DNA from: Arachnopeziza araneosa
Lineage: Eukaryota > Ascomycota > Leotiomycetes > Helotiales > Arachnopezizaceae
Direction of reading: 5' to 3'
Assembly (NCBI GenBank): GCA_003988855.1
Contig: QYAI01000001.1
Coordinates: 558,001-622,000, forward strand
Length of the DNA stretch: 64,000 bases
Shown here: piece after piece, positions 54,401 to 64,000 of the stretch
Layout of the letters: each line of letters opens with the position of its first letter
Position numbering within the stretch: position 1 is the first letter of the stretch
Program-made: the position numbers and the translations under genes
The notes under the pieces: generated by a model
Databases searched by the model: none
Told to the model about the DNA's origin: nothing
The model's input: only the letters and a program-made list of their open reading frames with translations

Positions 54401-54910
54401 TATTGTACCATTAGTAGTTGTCTAGCAGATGCTCTCCAGAAAAGCAATCAGCAAAATTTGTGATAAGGTCGCGCTCGGGGGATTCTGACGCGGTCGCGCT
54501 CTCGCTGCGGGTACAGAAAAGTGGCCGAATTTGCACCAGCGCGATTACCCGATTTCTTGATAGTAAGCGTACAACAACGGCAATAATTCTTTATTGAGCC
54601 CTCCTAATAAGCCGAATCCCTAATTAACCTACCGTGAGATGATCCCCCTTACTAGATTTTCAGTATACTGAGCGGGTGTTTTGATTTGCTTTGTATTTCA
54701 AATGCCAAAATCGCCCGCTTATTTGTACCCTGAGAGTCGCGTCTCTTTCCTCGCTAGCGCTGAGTGCTGTTGATTGGCAACGGCCCATGTAAATATTTCC
54801 CATGAACAAAACGAAGAGATCGAAAGTAGCTGTACCACCGCCTTGAAGTGCTTTACATCTCAGTCGTGTGTAGATTACCTGGATTGCGCTCTGCCAGCCA
54901 TAACAAAGCA
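54401..54910. promoter_or_regulatory. Divergent promoter, gamma-tubulin / NUP84, with repeated GGTCGCGCTC
   Basis: 510 bp between divergent starts. GGTCGCGCTC occurs exactly at 54467-54476 and 54492-54501, 25 bp apart, and GCGCG-like cores lie nearby. An ACGCG core near 54488 recalls cell-cycle MCB elements, but the full ACGCGT is absent. Confidence 0.5.
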
Positions 54911-57900
54911 ATGAGTTTTCAGGCCCCATACTCTTCAAGTCCACCTTCAACGCCAGATAGGCGCTCCAACAATGGTAATAGCAACATCTTCTCATTTGGA
55001 GAAAACCCTTCGACAACGCCCGCTGGGCCTCCACCTTCTTCCACCGGATCATTCACTCCTATGGGACCCCCTCCTTCATCAATCTTTGGCAGCTCAATGA
55101 TGGATACAACGAGTCCTCTGAAGCCACTTTCATTCTCGCAGAAATCAAACTCTTTCGGCGCATCTACATCATCGAGCTTCATGCAGTCACATTCAGGTCC
55201 GAAAAGATCGGGGTTGAATCAGGAGTATCAACCCTCTTCCAAGAACGGGTTTCAAGCACCAAGTGATAGTGACGACGATGACGAAGAGGAGGAAGAGGAG
55301 GAGGATGGGAAATATGGGGATGAGGAGAACGAAGAAGAAGATGAAAGATACAACCAGAACCAACATGCAGAGGATGATGACCAGGAACAAATGACTGATG
55401 AAGAAGGCTCGAACGAAGACGACGAAGAAATGGACGACTATGAGTCGGAGGCTACTGGGACACGACGGAACGAACACACCTACGATCATCGCACATCAGA
55501 CTTCTTATACTCGCAACAGGGTTCCGTATTGCAAAGTAGGGAAGGCGATAGAGAATCTATGAGAGATTCCAGGACACACGTTCCAATGTTCCAAAGGGTT
55601 GCTAAGGAGCTTTACTCACGAATGCCTGTACCGCCTTTAGATGAATCTGACGACCTTATTCTTGATACAGAAGCTATTACCACAAGATTATACGAGGATG
55701 GTGTTGGGGATACCGATGACGAAACCTTCATAGAAGAGACACTAGCGACAATACCTTCCGAGTTGGTAACACTTTGGGATGATTATCACAGAAGAACTGC
55801 CATCCGAGATTCTGAAGAATATGTGCCAACTATTGGACCAAGTCTGAGAGCGCCAAATTTCGTGAAAGCCAATTTTTTAGCCAGTTTAACTTTAAATATT
55901 CATCATCCGGGCATAGTTCGGAGCTCTTTTATGACAAGGGAAAAGCCTCTCCCCGAAATCCTTCTGGAATGGATGGACGAGTACCATAATCCATATGCGA
56001 CGCAGCTTGAAGAAATTGTGGCTCACAAGCCAAGCCCGGCGAATCATCAACTCTTCTGGGACACAATTTTCAATTGTCTCATCCGAGGAAAAGTCATTGC
56101 AGTTGTCAACCTCATGAAAGATGCCGGCTGGAGGTATGCTCGCACCCAGACCGAAAATGAACAAGATGAAATCGGATTTTCCGGAGTAGCATTGAGAAAT
56201 GTTGAACGAGTAACCAGCACCGCAATCCAGGTCCTAGCTCAGTGCCCAGCAACCAGCGGAGACTGGAACACTCGAGGTCGTGAATGGACACTTTTCCGCC
56301 TTCGAATATCACAGGCACTGGAGGAGTTGAAGAGCTTCGCAGAAGGTAGAGGTAGAGACAGAGAACATTTGACTGAGTCATCCATGGGAGAATCCGGGTC
56401 GTTTACTAGAGCTGCCAAGAAAGCAACAAGTCAAGTTCCTTGGGCCCTATATCAAAATATGGTTGCTCTCTATACTCTTGTGATAGGAGACGCGAATACT
56501 ATAGTCACTAATGCCCAAGATTGGTGTGAAGCAACAATTGGGTTGCTCGTTTGGTGGGATGACAGCAAAGATGAGAAGCGGCTAGCCCTTGGTCAGTCTC
56601 AAATACTTCACAATTCTGCAAAGAAGAGCGATGCGGAAGCCTATCAACGCAAGTTACGGAAGTCATTTGAATTAACCACTACGGCTTCAACAGACTTCCA
56701 AGTCAACAGTATGAGCGAGATAGAAGTAAGTTTAGCATCACTCTTTGAAGGAGATAACGAGGCGGTTATTGGTATTTTACGAGGATGGTCAGGGCCCGTC
56801 TCTTCTGCTGTCGCCGAGGTAGCTTCACTCGCTGGATGGTTGCCAGAAGCAGAAGAAAAGAGTCTTATCAATCTAGGAGGTCTGGACGATGAGGATATGG
56901 ATGTCCTTGCGTTCAATTCTTCGCCCTCTAAGACTGATGGAGCGAAAGACAAGACTCTCATTGCATATGCTCGACAATTATCACAACGTGAAGAATTGAG
57001 GTCAGCAGGGAGATCTGGAATAGTCCGAGAAGGATGGGAGTTGGCTATTGCAGTACTAGGAAGACTTGATTCCGTTCAGCGTTCCGAGGAGATGATTGGC
57101 GAGTTCCTGAAGCAGTTTCCATTGGAATCAGCAACTACAGTTGACAGATTATGGAGATTACTAAACGAGGTCGGCATGTCCCGCCACGCAGAAAACATTG
57201 CTGAGGTAGCGTTATTCCTATCCTCAATTTTTATTTTATTTTACTAACCAACACAGTCGTATGCCGACTCTCTCGCAGAAGGGTCATATAAATATGGCAC
57301 AGCTCTATGGTACTACTCCCTTGCACACAAGGGCCAGAAAGTCAAGGATGTTCTGGATCTCCTAATGTCGTTCTCCTTAATTCAGTCAACCGCATATCCT
57401 CCAGAGTCTGAAATGGACGACCATCTCAAAGCTTTGATATTTTCACCAAAAGATACCTTAACAGAACTTTCTCTGATGGATTCGGCAGCCGCAGAACTTA
57501 TTTACAAGATGTTGAGTGGCTATGCTACCTTACGAAAATTCTACAGCCTAAGAGACGAGGAAGTGCAGCTCCCGGCCGGCCACAAGCCAAAGCTGAGTGC
57601 CAGGACACGCAAAAATCAAGCAGCAGCAGCACTAGTAGCAACCATAAACAGCTCGGACGACAATATCCGAGGTGGCCTGTACGATGAGGAACGAGGAGCA
57701 GTAGTAAGCGTGGACTTTCTTCTCGCACTGCTAGGCGAAGCCATGGTATTTGTCAATCAAACGGATTATAGCATCACCGTCTCGCAAATTGAAATTCTGC
57801 TCAAAGCTATCGAGGACTTGCAAACAGTAAGTCCAAGAATATACTCGGTCTGCACTGAGTTCTTGCAAACGGTTGTCGCTTCTGGACAAGGGCTTAAGGG

Positions 57901-58171
57901 ATCTACACCAACAGATATGCTTCGGAAATCAACATCAAATGTCAGCGGAAGCAGCTTCTCGATGGTGGGTAGCTCTATGCTTGCCTCCCAGTTTAAACAA
58001 TCGATGAGTAGTAGTGGTGTACTGGTGAAGGGGAATGTCAAACGTGGCTGGGATTGGAGACGTACAATCTCGGCGGGAACTACTGGGGATGATGTTTTGA
58101 GGATACTAAGATATGGGCTTGCTAAGGATTTGGCAAAGGCTTGGTTGTTGGAGGCTGACAGTAGGATGTAA
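54911..58171 (+). CDS. NUP84: Nucleoporin Nup84/Nup107
   Basis: Exons 54911..57205 and 57257..58171 join in phase 0 to 1069 aa. Nup84/Nup107 is a helical scaffold subunit of the Y-shaped nuclear pore complex. Residues 1-110 are disordered and rich in Ser, Pro and Gly; a strongly acidic run (DDDDEEEEEEE) lies near 120-130. The helical part then begins, with LPEILLEWMDEYHNPYATQL, FWDTIFNCLIRGKVIAVV, a conserved WEATIG-like WCEATIGLLVWWDD, and a C-terminal TALWYYSLAHKG and AKAWLLEAD. The 51-nt intron (donor GTAGCG, acceptor ACACAG) interrupts the helical domain. The start ATG was taken as the first Met before the disordered region; the frame upstream lacks one. Confidence 0.9.
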
Positions 58172-60621
58172 GATATGGTTAGAGGTTGTGGAGTTGCATT
58201 GATGGCGTACTGAAAAATTTGCCATTAGGGAGCATAGATAGCAGCATCCTTCTTACAGCAAAATTGAAATGATACCCTAGCTCATGGGAAGCAATTACCG
58301 CAAGAACTAGCAAGTTTGCACAGTGATCAAAGTTCTCTTTTATTTCTCAACTTCAAGAGAAGATCGGCTAAGTTTCAAACCCAACCTCGTACATAAAAAA
58401 CGGCATCCTTCTGTGGGGAAAGGAACACGTCAAGCACTAGGCAGATTGAGATCGGCCTTTGATGGTTGGCTGTATTCGGAAAATTCAGCCTTGGCCTCCA
58501 GTCTCATGTTTTAGTCTCACGACCGCAGCGCTGTTAGACTCAGCCTTGCCACTAAGCGTTCTCAAATAGGCACTCTGATCCCTTAGAGCGCCTCTCGAAT
58601 ATCCCTTCTAAAACAGGACCTTTCAGATTTCGATGATTACTAGTCAAGTGCAAGCCCAACTGCAACTTGTCCTAGTTTGCATAGAGGCGGGGAGCCCTCG
58701 GATTGCCCTAGCGCCAACCGCATCAACGCTATGGAGAATATCCAGACAGAGAATCCTGAGACACTTTCTCTGACTCGGAATTTTGGCCTTCGCAGAGAAC
58801 ACATGACTTTCATGACACCACCTTATTTACACGCCCAATTACCTAAATTTTACAACTCTCACTGGATGTAGCCTGTCAGCTTCCAGTCTCAAAGTCAAAG
58901 TCGTTGCAGTGGCACCTTCCCAATTGAGCTTGAAGCCGATGCACAATTCTTGAATACTAGCAGTACTCCAAGGCTCTAACATTCATGTTATATCTTGGCA
59001 TGCAGAGATAAGCTGTCACCTGTGAGGTTGAGCGATGTGGTCTAGAATGAGGCTACGGTATCGTTGGGACGGAGAGAAAAGACTGCATTTTGATAGGTCT
59101 TACTCGTATCTAACCTTGGCTGTGGTGGCGAAGCAATGGTTCCTCAAGAGCGATCCTTTGGTGTTCTGGAAAACTGCCTATTTGGGGTTTAGATCATGGG
59201 ACTGTTGCTGCGAAACGGTGCGGAGTTGCAGGATCAGAGCCATAATTTGGCAAACAAACTACGCAGTGGTTAGTAGTTGGCGCCATTTGCCATCGTCGGT
59301 TCAATCTCATAAAAGTTTCGCCGCGAGCTTACTACTTGGCGCAGCGTGCACCAAGACCATTTTTGGCTTTGTACTGGTCTTATCGCGTTATCTGTTTGGA
59401 TAATGCAAAACTCTTGTGCTTGCAAGCCTGATCTCAGGAGCGGCCAGTCTCTCTCCACGAAGCCAACGTCAAGGTGGCCCACCAACCAAACGCCGGGCTT
59501 TTGATGGAACCAAGCTGCCAAGCTGAGCGGCTTCATCTCCCCTGTAGTCTTCTCGCCGGGGGGGGGGGTGGGCAATTTCCATCTCATTGGTCACCATAAA
59601 GAGCTGTCCTAAACCATTCTAGCAGTGCTTTCTGTCGTCGACCTCGAGCTGTCTCCGCACCAAAACCAAAACTAGCAGCGGCATATCAGATGTATAGCAG
59701 ACCGGGCTCACCGACGGTTTGATATCGATCGCATACTCGAGGCTCAAGGCCACGCAGGTGTCAGTCACATCGCTGCCTCTGGAACCCTTGCTAGAATTGA
59801 TGGTCGTACTTGACCAACCACTGTTTTCAAGAAGAATCCAGCATGAGAAAGCCTTGCTCTGCAGGAACCCCCTCCTTTCCACTGTTTCCAGAAATAACGA
59901 ACGCTGGCTGATCTCGTGTGACCGGCCAAAGGCAGAAGGATCAATGGCTTGCTTTCCGCACGATGTTCCAACTTTGTGACCCGTCAATATTGTCCCAATA
60001 TCGCGCGGTAAACCGAGAAGGGCGCTGCATCAACTGAGTCGCGGAATCGCCATTTTGTGGCATGATGCCGCACAGCGGGAACGCAAACCACCATACTGTG
60101 ATCCAGACTGTCTTGGTAGAGCGAGCTGCGAACATTGGCCAAACATCTGCCAAAAGATGCGGCTAGTCGATTTCGTGCTTGAGCTGAAGTTGATAAAAAG
60201 ATGGGTGGCGGCTTTGCACAGGCGGCCTTGCCCAAGAGGCGACAAGGGTTTAAATGGAAAAAAAAGCGCCTTGGCCCAGGAGCCAATCCTTCTGAGGGTT
60301 AGACAGCGCACTAAATGTGCCCCAAGAAGAGCCTTGCAGATCGAGATGCTGGTAGTTGGGGTCGAGTCGGAAAGGCTATTTGTGTTTGAGAATTGTCGTA
60401 GCATGAGACGTTGGCGTAAATGCAACTATGCGGACTCGCAACGTTCTTGGTGAAGGCGTCCCCGGGCGTTGTAACTGGCAAGGGAAGTGTCCATTCCCAC
60501 TGCACTACCTCAAGCTGTGCAGCTCTCAGCCTGACTCCAACGGAATAAATAAAGACCAAGTCCCTGCTCCTGAAACACCTCTCTCAGCTCTAATTCAATC
60601 TCGGGCTATATTGTCGCAATC
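58172..60621. other. Long intergenic region upstream of the amino-acid permease
   Basis: 2.45 kb with no supported gene. Open frames up to about 130 codons occur on both strands but lack conserved motifs. GATA-type sites (AGATAAG near 59006; CTTATC near 59377) and a G11 homopolymer (59558-59568) are present. Confidence 0.4.
59558..59568. repeat. G homopolymer
   Basis: Eleven consecutive G residues, followed by TGGG. Confidence 0.75.
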
Positions 60622-62708
60622 ATGGAGAAAGATTCCCACTTCGTCGACGAGAGAGCTGACTATGATGACCATCATACCGCTAAATATGGAGGCGCTGAGG
60701 GCAAGGTAGGCCATCTTCAAGAGGCAGCCGACTTGTACGGAAATGTCGAAGCAGCAGAGGAGTATGGCTACGTGACTCGAGGGTAAGTTCTTTCTTCATG
60801 ATACTTGTCAGAAAGCATGAAATTGACCTTCTCTTTGTCAGATTGAAGTCGAGACATATTCAGTTCATCGCTCTCGGTGGTACCATTGGTACTGGTCTGT
60901 TCTTGGGTATTGGTTCTGCCTTCACTCGTGCTGGTCCCCTCTCGGTTCTTCTGGGCTACAGCTTTACCGGTATTGCTGTCTTTGGCATGATGCAGTGCTT
61001 GGGTGAAATGGCTACCTGGCTGCCTCTTCCCGGCTCAATTCCACAATTCTGCGCCCGATATGTTGATGATGCTCTTGGATTCGCCGTTGGATGGAATGTA
61101 AGTTGTCATCCTGTTTCTCTCGGCGGGATGACGTCCGAGTGTTTTGCCTTTTCTTCTTCCGTCAATATTCTTGTACTAATTCGGTATTTGACAGAACTGG
61201 TATTCCTCTGCCATTACTCTCTGCGCCGAGATTTCAGCGGCTTCAGTCGTTATCCAGGTAGGTCTATTCCTATACTAAATTGCTGTTATATTCTATGAGA
61301 GCTCTGGAGCTGGGAGCTGTCTCAGGATTGTTGCTGCCTGTTCTTGAAACTTTTATTTCAGGGGCCCAGCTCTCCAGCTCCTCGGCTCCTTTCAAAGAGT
61401 GCAAAACCACATACTAATTCGTTGGATTAGTACTGGCCCGGTGCAGAACACATCAGTGTCGCAGTATGGATATCTCTGATCATCGTACTTGTGGTTTGCT
61501 TGAATATCTTCGCAATTCAAATATATGGAGAGGCCGAATTCATATTTGCCAGTGTCAAGATCATTACTATTGTCGGCCTGCTCATCCTGGCCTTTATCGT
61601 TGATCTTGGTGGCGGACCTAACCATGACCGACTCGGTTTCCGATACTGGAAAAATCCAGGAGCCATGAAGGAGTACGATGGGAAAGGTGCTACTGGAAGG
61701 TTCTTAGGCCTGTTCTCTGTCCTTGTCAACGCAGCTTTCTCATACGGTGGCGTTGAGCTTGTCGCTGTTGCTGCTGGTGAAGCTGAGAATCCTCGCAAGA
61801 ACATCCCCAAGGCCGTCCGAAGAGTCTTCTGGCGTATTCTGTTCTTCTATGTACTCGGCACGTTGGCCATTGGTGTTCTCGTTGCGTCAAACGATCCACA
61901 TTTGTTGAAGGCTCAAAAAGCCGGTGCTCCTGGTGCCGCTCGATCTCCATGGGTTATTGGCATCCAAAACGCCGGAATCCCAGTTCTGCCATCGATCATC
62001 AATGCTGTCATTTTGACCTCGGCCTCGTCCTCTGCGAATGCTTTCCTCTACACCGGGTCTCGTTATCTGTTCGCTCTTGCTCAGAACAAGCAGGCGCCAA
62101 GATTCCTCCTACGTTGTAGCAAAGCCGGCGTCCCGTATTATTGTGTTGCTATTACTGCTTCCATCGCTGGTCTGACATATCTTTCCGTTGGAAGCGGTGG
62201 TGCAGCCACCGCTTTCGGTTGGTTCCAGAACTTGACTACCATTGCTGGTCTCTTCACCTGGTGTGCTATATGCCTTGCCTATGTCAAGTTTTACAAGGCG
62301 CTTCAGGCTCAAGGTGTTGACCGAAATACCCTCGTCTTCAAGAGTCACTTTCAGCCATACACTGCTTGGGCGGCGTTCGTCTTCTTTGCTCTTATCATCC
62401 TCTTCAACGGTTTCAACGTCTTTGTCGGCAAGCACCATGAGAACTGGGATGTCACAGGTAAGCTCCCATCTCCCTACGTTGTACATTGAATGATCTGATA
62501 TGCTCCAGATTTCCTCTCTGCCTATATCGGGATCCCGATCTTCTTCGGTCTTTATGCCTTCTGGAAGGTTTTCAAGAGGACCCATTTGATCAAGCCCGAG
62601 GATGCCGACATTACAACCGGAAAGGCGGCATTGGATGCTGAGGATGGCAACTGGCCCAACCCAGAGCCAAGAAATGTCATCGAGAAGATTTGGTTCTGGA
62701 TTGCTTAA
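60622..62708 (+). CDS. Amino-acid permease (yeast AAT/Gap1 family)
   Basis: Five exons (60622..60782, 60842..61097, 61195..61257, 61431..62457, 62509..62708) give 568 aa, the usual length of a fungal APC-superfamily permease with 12 membrane segments. The hydrophilic N-terminus is rich in acidic residues. TM1 carries SRHIQFIALGGTIGTGLFLG, the family signature for substrate binding. GEMATWLPLPGSIPQFCARY, FSYGGVELVAVAAGEAENPRKNIPKAVRR in TM6 and the following helix, and NAFLYTGSRYLFALAQNKQAP are also typical. The 173-nt third intron is long for this window. The protein should lie in the plasma membrane; the specificity (general or proline/basic type) is not decided by sequence. It converges on the endonuclease III gene. 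Confidence 0.92.
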
Positions 62709-63415
62709 AGGAATGATGCTCACCTCCCTACTCAGCCAGTTAGGTTGTCCGTCCCACTTCTGAGTGGAATACATAGTGTTTATTATTTGCGATAAGATAT
62801 CCCAATGATTTAATGAATATGACCATCCATTCTTCTATATTTGCAAATACTACTCCATTGAGCTGCCTTGTAGTAAAGTGGAAGTTATCTTATCAGGTCT
62901 CCTTGCAAATCAAGCAATCGCTTTAGTTGTCCTATCGAAGTTGCATCGTGGGCATGTTGTTCATGACACCTGAGGTGGGTGGTTTTGTTCATAGTAGAAG
63001 AAGGGTAAACATGAAGATGCAACTTCCCTTTGGAGTTTTCTTTTCCAAGTGGCCAAGTCCTGTTTGGGTCATAGCTTCCACGCCTTTTCTGTGACAGACG
63101 TTGGGCGTGCGTTGCGGCACAGCGACATGAGGCTTACATGTGCTTGTTCTCAAGTAATAGCCGACGGGATCGTGCGCCTGTCTAAACTCTAAATTTCAAG
63201 AAAGTTGGGGACCTGGTGACTAATCACCTTATATCTTCATGTTTTCTGCACGATGGCTGCGAATTTCTCCAGAGGTAGGAAAACAAATTTAAATTACCAC
63301 AGTCTATTCCTAAGATGGCATAGTATTACATTCAGTACGCTGTATAATAAATGAGCCTCATTTTCTCAGTTCATTTTGAGAGGTCCAATTATCAAGGCTC
63401 CGGCCTTATTGTGAA
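62709..63415. other. Convergent intergenic region, permease / endonuclease III
   Basis: 0.7 kb containing two 3' ends; no gene supported. Confidence 0.4.
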
Positions 63416-64000
63416 CTATGTGCTCTCTACCTTGGTTGATTTCGCATCAATCACAGAGCCCGATGCGCCCTCTTCCAACCCAGTCTTGACATCAACAGTA
63501 GTCGACATATCCTCAACTGTTTCTTCTGACTTGACCTTTTCTGTCGTTGTCACAATCTTGCCCTTCCAATCTTCGTCAACTTTCTCTTCTCTCAACTTCC
63601 GACCAATTGTAACCTTGCTCCGCTCAGCAGCTTTACAGAGCCCATGGAGGCCAAGGTCACAGTCGCCACACTTACGGCCAACAGGCAGGCACACGGATTG
63701 TCCAAACCCGACCAGAAGCCAGTTGATTTCATGCCATAGCTCTTTGGGAAGCCAGGCCTGTAGTGCTAAACGTGTCTCCTCTGGACCCTTAGTCTTATGC
63801 CAACCCCAAAGGTTTGTGATGCGGTGAACGTGGACATCAACTCCAATACCTTCTGTTCTTCCCCATGCAACACTCATACAGAGGTATGCCATCTTAGGCC
63901 CAACACCTGGCAGGGACATCAACCCTTCGATTGTGTCCGGGATATCCCCATTCCACTCATCTCTGAGAATCTCAGCCGCGGCCTTGATGTATTTTGTTTT
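63416..64000 (-). CDS. NTG1: Endonuclease III homologue (NTG1/NTH1), 3' part only
   Basis: The frame is open to the right window edge, so the N-terminus is missing; 194 residues are visible. Endonuclease III-type DNA glycosylase/AP lyases remove oxidised pyrimidines. The helix-hairpin-helix motif is LMSLPGVGPKMAYLCM with the catalytic Lys. The catalytic Asp lies in GVDVHVHRITNLWGW. The [4Fe-4S] cluster is C-x6-C-x2-C-x7-C (CLPVGRKCGDCDLGLHGLC), spaced one or two residues longer than in the bacterial enzyme at the last Cys. A charged tail of about 75 residues rich in Lys, Glu, Thr and Val follows the cluster. Upstream of the hairpin, KTKYIKAAAEILRDEW matches the expected preceding helix. Confidence 0.92.
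   Translation of the reverse strand, partial: KTKYIKAAAEILRDEWNGDIPDTIEGLMSLPGVGPKMAYLCMSVAWGRTEGIGVDVHVHRITNLWGWHKTKGPEETRLALQAWLPKELWHEINWLLVGFGQSVCLPVGRKCGDCDLGLHGLCKAAERSKVTIGRKLREEKVDEDWKGKIVTTTEKVKSEETVEDMSTTVDVKTGLEEGASGSVIDAKSTKVEST

Noticed and set aside
58677..60453. Several frames of 60-130 codons before the permease
   Set aside because: Overlapping on both strands, no conserved motif, no splice structure; they look like chance frames.

Overview
The window is nuclear DNA of a filamentous ascomycete (Pezizomycotina, probably a leotiomycete; the class is an inference from general resemblance only). The support is short spliceosomal introns, mostly about 45-60 nt with CTAAC/CTGAC-like branch sites, together with fungus-specific families: Prm1, a Dsc3-type E3 subunit, a Ybp1-type protein, Zn2Cys6 regulators and LaeA-like methyltransferases. 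I rebuilt gene models by hand from splice sites and protein similarity; exon coordinates are in each entry. No rRNA, tRNA, CRISPR array or intact transposon was recognised.

Layout. 0-9 kb: 3' part of RRP12 (+), a HAD phosphatase (-), a small Dabb protein (+), mitochondrial ISA1 (-) and a Ybp1-like gene (+). 10-24 kb: PRM1 (+), a BET double-bromodomain factor (-), UTP5-like (+), a membrane-anchored SGNH hydrolase (+) and a TrhO/TSTD2-type rhodanese (-). 24-31 kb: a nine-exon Zn2Cys6 regulator (-), a kynurenine-type aminotransferase (-) with two nested starts, and a Dsc3-like gene (+). 32-37 kb: a decayed LaeA-like methyltransferase, an FAD oxidoreductase (-) and VTI1 (+). 37-47 kb: an MFS sugar transporter (-), xanthine dehydrogenase (+) and an SDR (-). 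48-64 kb: a small secreted protein (+), MGS1/WRNIP1 (+), a conserved unknown protein (-), gamma-tubulin (-), NUP84/NUP107 (+), an amino-acid permease (+) and the C-terminal part of an endonuclease III homologue (-) running off the window.

Most genes are housekeeping and the order shows no clear biosynthetic cluster. Possible local links are the regulator beside the aminotransferase, and purine/nitrogen-type promoter elements before xanthine dehydrogenase. The less ordinary features are the methyltransferase pseudogene with three lesions, the two possible aminotransferase starts, the eukaryotic TrhO-like protein, the SGNH hydrolase whose expected His is not seen, the small secreted protein in a gene-poor stretch, and several genes with unusual splice sites or tiny first exons. 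I did not find a convincing new multi-gene system.
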